Assembly: GCA_003707065.3 (NCBI GenBank)
Contig: PPXM03000002.1
Span: 496,001-560,000 of the forward strand
Direction of reading: 5' to 3'
DNA from: Trigonopsis variabilis
Lineage: Eukaryota; Ascomycota; Trigonopsidomycetes; Trigonopsidales; Trigonopsidaceae
Length of the DNA: 64,000 nucleotides
Position 1 is the first letter of the stretch; every line of letters starts with the position of its first letter. Position numbers and translations under genes: made by a program. The notes under the pieces were generated by a model. That model worked only from the letters and a program-made list of their open reading frames with translations, was not told the origin of the DNA and made no database searches. Positions 63,901 to 64,000 of this stretch are shown here, one piece after another.

Positions 63901-64000
63901 TTCCAGGTGTCGTTCGACAACGTCCCCTTCCTGGAGATTGGTCGCTATCTGCGAGCGGTTGCCATATTTAAGGAAGCGCTTCAGAGATTCGTTTTTCTTG
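60919..64000 (-). CDS. RPC1: RNA polymerase III largest subunit, 5' part beyond right edge
   Basis: Open without introns from the right window edge to the stop at 60919, about 1,026 residues. It covers the end of the active-site region onward. Visible parts are [13 protein letters not shown], the catalytic metal-binding [10 protein letters not shown], the funnel domain, [20 protein letters not shown] at the bridge helix, and [20 protein letters not shown] of the trigger loop. The jaw and cleft domains follow, ending in the short tail DEIEMMKSR. There is no heptad C-terminal domain, and spacing and sequence ([20 protein letters not shown]) fit Pol III Rpc160 and not Pol I or II. It transcribes tRNA and 5S genes. 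The N-terminal clamp lies outside the window. Confidence 0.96.
   Translation of the reverse strand, partial: [1026 protein letters not shown]

Overview
This is a 64 kb piece of a compact nuclear fungal chromosome. Fungal signs are a zymogen-type chitin synthase, an Opy2-type HOG-pathway membrane anchor, a Flc/Pkd2-type TRP-like membrane protein, a separate MRI1, and gene models that match yeast and mould proteins end to end. Opy2 and the Iec1-like zinc-finger protein point to an ascomycete. An intron-rich, early-branching lineage such as Taphrinomycotina would fit, but the sequence alone does not settle this. I saw no transposon, virus relic, tRNA, rRNA or CRISPR array.

Layout, left to right. 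1-12 kb: an unrecognised gene cut by the left edge (-), an Iec1-like zinc-finger gene (+), HAS1 helicase (-), a TRP-like/Flc gene (+), an unrecognised 558-residue gene (+), a TMEM234-like small membrane protein (-) and an unrecognised coiled-coil protein (+). 12-26 kb: chitin synthase (-), a poorly coding 1.8 kb stretch with one doubtful gene, a disordered Ser/Pro-rich protein (+), a BUD2-like RasGAP (+), a doubtful small gene (-) and CDT1 (+). 26-35 kb: NADP-isocitrate dehydrogenase (-), an acidic unknown protein (-), SDH2 (-) and trifunctional C1-tetrahydrofolate synthase (-). 35-45 kb: eIF3i (+), OPY2 (-), cyclophilin-40 (-), a small membrane protein (-), a TMEM205-like protein (-), CBP3 (-), EMC2 (+) and MAD2 (+). 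45-64 kb: GUF1 (-), NOT3/5 (+), DTD1 (-), NSE4 (-), RTF1 (-), AP-3 mu (+), a ten-exon HAD phosphatase (-), VPS17 (+), AP-3 sigma (-), MRI1 (+) and the 3' two thirds of RPC1 (-, cut by the right edge).

Most genes are single-copy housekeeping genes and do not form one pathway. Loose groupings are vesicle/endosome coats (AP-3 mu, VPS17 and AP-3 sigma within about 5.2 kb), mitochondrial functions (SDH2, CBP3, GUF1, and possibly a mitochondrial form of the C1-THF synthase), and transcription or RNA functions (RTF1, NOT3, RPC1, HAS1, eIF3i). Many neighbours are divergent with 170-350 bp between start codons, or convergent with 60-75 bp between stop codons.

The strongest overall signal is intron structure. 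About 40 introns could be placed by protein homology and frame, and nearly all are 30-43 nt long with a CTAAY or CTGAY branch sequence just before the AG. Because they are so short, several appear as in-frame stops or silent insertions, and many first exons are only 17-38 nt. The most notable single loci are the C1-THF synthase gene, with a presequence-like extension containing two CACGTG boxes, and the HAD phosphatase gene, with two 13-nt exons.
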